A DNA stretch of 31,827 bases. Origin: Chara braunii. Taxonomy: Eukaryota; Streptophyta; Charophyceae; Charales; Characeae. The DNA is taken from assembly GCA_003427395.1 (NCBI GenBank), contig BFEA01000008.1, positions 7,272,985 to 7,304,811 of the forward strand. The letters run 5' to 3'. The translations under genes were made by a program, and so were the position numbers. This document shows positions 30,181-31,827 of this stretch, in pieces. Each line of letters begins with the position of its first letter. Position 1 is the stretch's first letter. The notes under the pieces are model-generated. The model ran no database searches and was not told where the DNA came from. It saw nothing but the letters and a program-made list of their open reading frames with translations.

Positions 30181-31410
30181 ATACCGCGCTAGGCGCGGCT
30201 GCGTCTGTAATTTACGTTGAACAGGATGCTTGACTAGCGTAGAGAGTGTGTGGGCGCGCAGGTTTAANGCACGCGTGATTCCTATCTGCTGTTGATCATC
30301 GGTTGTTTGTTTAAAGGTATTATTAATATCTATTTATATAAGCAGGAACCAGGGATTTTTTTCGGTTGATTGGTACGNTTGATTGAGGCGAGCGCGCGTG
30401 CGGGGAAACGACCCCGGCGACGNCATCTGCAATAAGGGCGCGATTTTGTGCGGTGAGCAGGATGTCGTAGGATGGCGCGCGGGGCAATTATGGCATGGTA
30501 TAAACAAGTCGACGCGGGCACTGGGAGCCGCGCTGCCGGTTGTTGGCCCAAAGCATCGCGCCGCACTGCCTATATGGTATTCTGCGGGATTCAGTCCCAG
30601 GGCCTGGGCTTAGCCCTATAGGTTACGGCTTTGGTTTGACGCTATGGAGGTTCGGGGATCGAGGTCGGCAGGGCGTCAGCGCAGCAACTACACCGAAGCA
30701 TCGCAGAAGGAACCAGTAGGATGGAGGGCCGCCAGGGCTATCCCCTTCGGTTTTGTTTACAGGGGCGGCGGCAGGCCTGACCTGCGGGACTGGCGTGGCG
30801 CCAGCAGCCCCGCTGACCTCTTTCTCTTTTCCTGTTTTATTTATCAAGCCCCGGTCAAAGACGCGAGACCGCGATGGAATCATGTGGGGGTGTGTTGTAT
30901 TCGCGGGATTGCCTTTAGTGCAATTAGAAACTGTTTTCGTGGCCGCACTGCGGCCGCACCCCATTTTGCATTAGGACATGGTGCCGTAGGTGGAACACGG
31001 GGCAATGGTTGTCTTAAGGGCCTGCGGGGNCCGTAGCCCGTGGGGTCCGTGGTCGTGGCTTCCCTCGCTTCCCACTGTGAGAATGTCGATACGCCCGAGC
31101 GGGCCGCCGGACGACGACAGGGAAAATTTGCTGCTACCACAAAGGTCNGTACTGGACCCAGTCCGCTAAGGCCCATGCTCGCGCCTTACGGCAGGCCGAG
31201 CCTTTAGTACCGTAGCCAGCTGTTTGAAGGGGAGTCTGGCCAGTGGAAGCCCGAAGGGGTGGTGGGCTTCGAACAACCCTGAGGGGGTTGTGGTGACGGC
31301 CTGCCGAGCAGTGACCAGCTGCGTATAAGGGGGGAAAGACTAATCTAACAGCCTGACGGCGGACACGCCCCACGGGGGAGGCAAGGTATTTGTAGTTCCT
31401 CCCGCTTTTT
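30180..31410 (+). ncRNA. GC-rich block with rRNA-like motifs (divergent or pseudogene)
   Basis: Composition changes sharply and six isolated Ns occur from 30268 to 31551 (five inside this block). Short stretches resemble small-subunit rRNA in the right order: GTTTGTTT...GGTAT (about 30305-30320), AAGTCGACGCGGGCACTG (about 30507-30524), CTGCCTAT (about 30567), AGGTTCGGGGATCG (about 30649), GCCAGCAGCC (about 30801) and GGCAAGGTATTTGTAG (31380-31395). Against this, 31323-31349 fits large-subunit rRNA better. Hairpins are well formed, such as CCGCGC-TAG-GCGCGG near 30183. These are alignments by eye with gaps, so it may be a decayed rDNA mosaic or a compact divergent rRNA. Confidence 0.35.
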
Positions 31411-31720
31411 TTTGGTTTTTATTTATTTATTAAGCCTTTATTTTTCTTATACCTTTTGTCATTTTCCTCCCTGTGCGCATCCCACTTCGAACGTAGTACC
31501 GGGGCTGAGATAGGGCCACGCTGGAAGTGCGATACCGTTCGGTCTTGGGANGCGGCGCGGTAGGGGTGTGACAGACCCAAGAGCCTAGTTGACTGGGTAC
31601 ACCATTGAACTGTTGAAATACAGACCGTGTTTAAACCCAGATGATGGGCCTTGATGAGTAAGACCAAATATTCCGAATTGCCTGAGGGCCAGGGCTGATT
31701 GACCCCTCGGCCCAGGCTGT
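31411..31720. other. Spacer between rRNA-like and U6-like sequences
   Basis: Starts with a T-rich stretch (about 31406-31460), then moderately GC-rich sequence with one ambiguous base (31551). No gene recognised. Confidence 0.4.
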
Positions 31721-31800
31721 GTCCTTCGGGACATCCGTTAAAATTGGAATGATACAGATAAGACTGGCGTGGCTATGGCGCTAGGCGCCGCGCTGAGCAG
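31721..31800 (+). ncRNA. U6 snRNA-like sequence with altered catalytic sites
   Basis: From GTCCTTCGGGAC to about 31772 the sequence follows U6: CATCCG, TAAAATTGGAA, GATACAGA, then AAGA and TGGC, in order and without gaps after the first stem. The 5' stem-loop is one base pair shorter than in plant U6 on both sides, so it still closes perfectly. The ACAGAGA box reads ACAGATA, and the AGC triad position reads GGC. The 3' half diverges from U6, but GTGGCT (31769-31774) can pair with AGCCAC (31800-31805) around a GGCGC-TAG-GCGCC hairpin. Probably a U6-derived pseudogene or U6-headed repeat. I see no upstream U6 promoter element. The window ends 27 bp later. Confidence 0.65.
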
Positions 31801-31827
31801 AGCCACGGGCAGCTTGGGTATGCCCAC

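Noticed and set aside
31477-31620. 5.8S rRNA-like stretch (GCATC...GAACGTAG, later ACCATTGAA)
   Set aside because: The matches are only 5-9 nt each and need a large insertion; too weak to call.
31643-31680. Second hammerhead or C/D snoRNA suggested by TTGATGAG and CTGA
   Set aside because: The hammerhead core would need C at the first position and GAAAC, both absent; the C/D boxes lack a terminal stem.

Overview
The window reads as a repeat-rich nuclear chromosome segment of a large eukaryotic genome, most likely from the green lineage. I would guess a streptophyte alga such as Chara, from the look of the retroelement proteins, the initiator-tRNA-Met-type primer site and the plant-like Helitron. 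That is inference; no host gene fixes the species. Almost everything recognisable is a mobile element, a microsatellite or a structured RNA.

Layout. 85-9126 is a terminal-inverted-repeat (TIR) DNA element interrupted by a full-length Ty3/gypsy chromovirus (LTRs 267-1218 and 7873-8800). Its gag, protease, RT, RNase H, integrase and chromodomain are all readable but broken by stops and frameshifts. 9126-11080 has no convincing gene, but holds a type III hammerhead ribozyme at 10464-10520 with every core nucleotide present, and a decayed second copy about 200 bp downstream. 11180-12730 holds a tandem interspersed repeat, microsatellites, and a second TIR element (12122-12290) containing a 15-N gap. 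12888-15000, minus strand, carries the Pif1-helicase end of a Helitron, a probable 72-nt intron, and further decayed ORFs.

15678-21389 is a DIRS-order (tyrosine-recombinase) retrotransposon. ORF1 (gag-like, spliced) and RT/RNase H run on the plus strand, and the tyrosine recombinase runs on the minus strand, converging tail to tail. This is the layout known from Kangaroo of Volvox. Two 238-bp direct repeats (20183-20420 and 21152-21389) follow it and fit the split-repeat ends of this class. 21390-27960 is a patchwork of tandem repeats, microsatellites, a third TIR element (23433-23896), a G-box cluster and a 392-bp MITE-like element. 27960-30180 is AT-rich and I see nothing coding in it.

30180-31827 differs sharply: GC-rich, with six isolated ambiguous bases. 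It has short collinear resemblances to small-subunit rRNA, one strong resemblance to a large-subunit rRNA motif, and at 31721 a U6 snRNA-like sequence whose 5' stem-loop is intact although catalytic positions are changed.

The most interesting items are the hammerhead ribozyme, the Kangaroo-type element, the U6/rRNA-like block, and the three-member TIR family with 9-10 bp target duplications.
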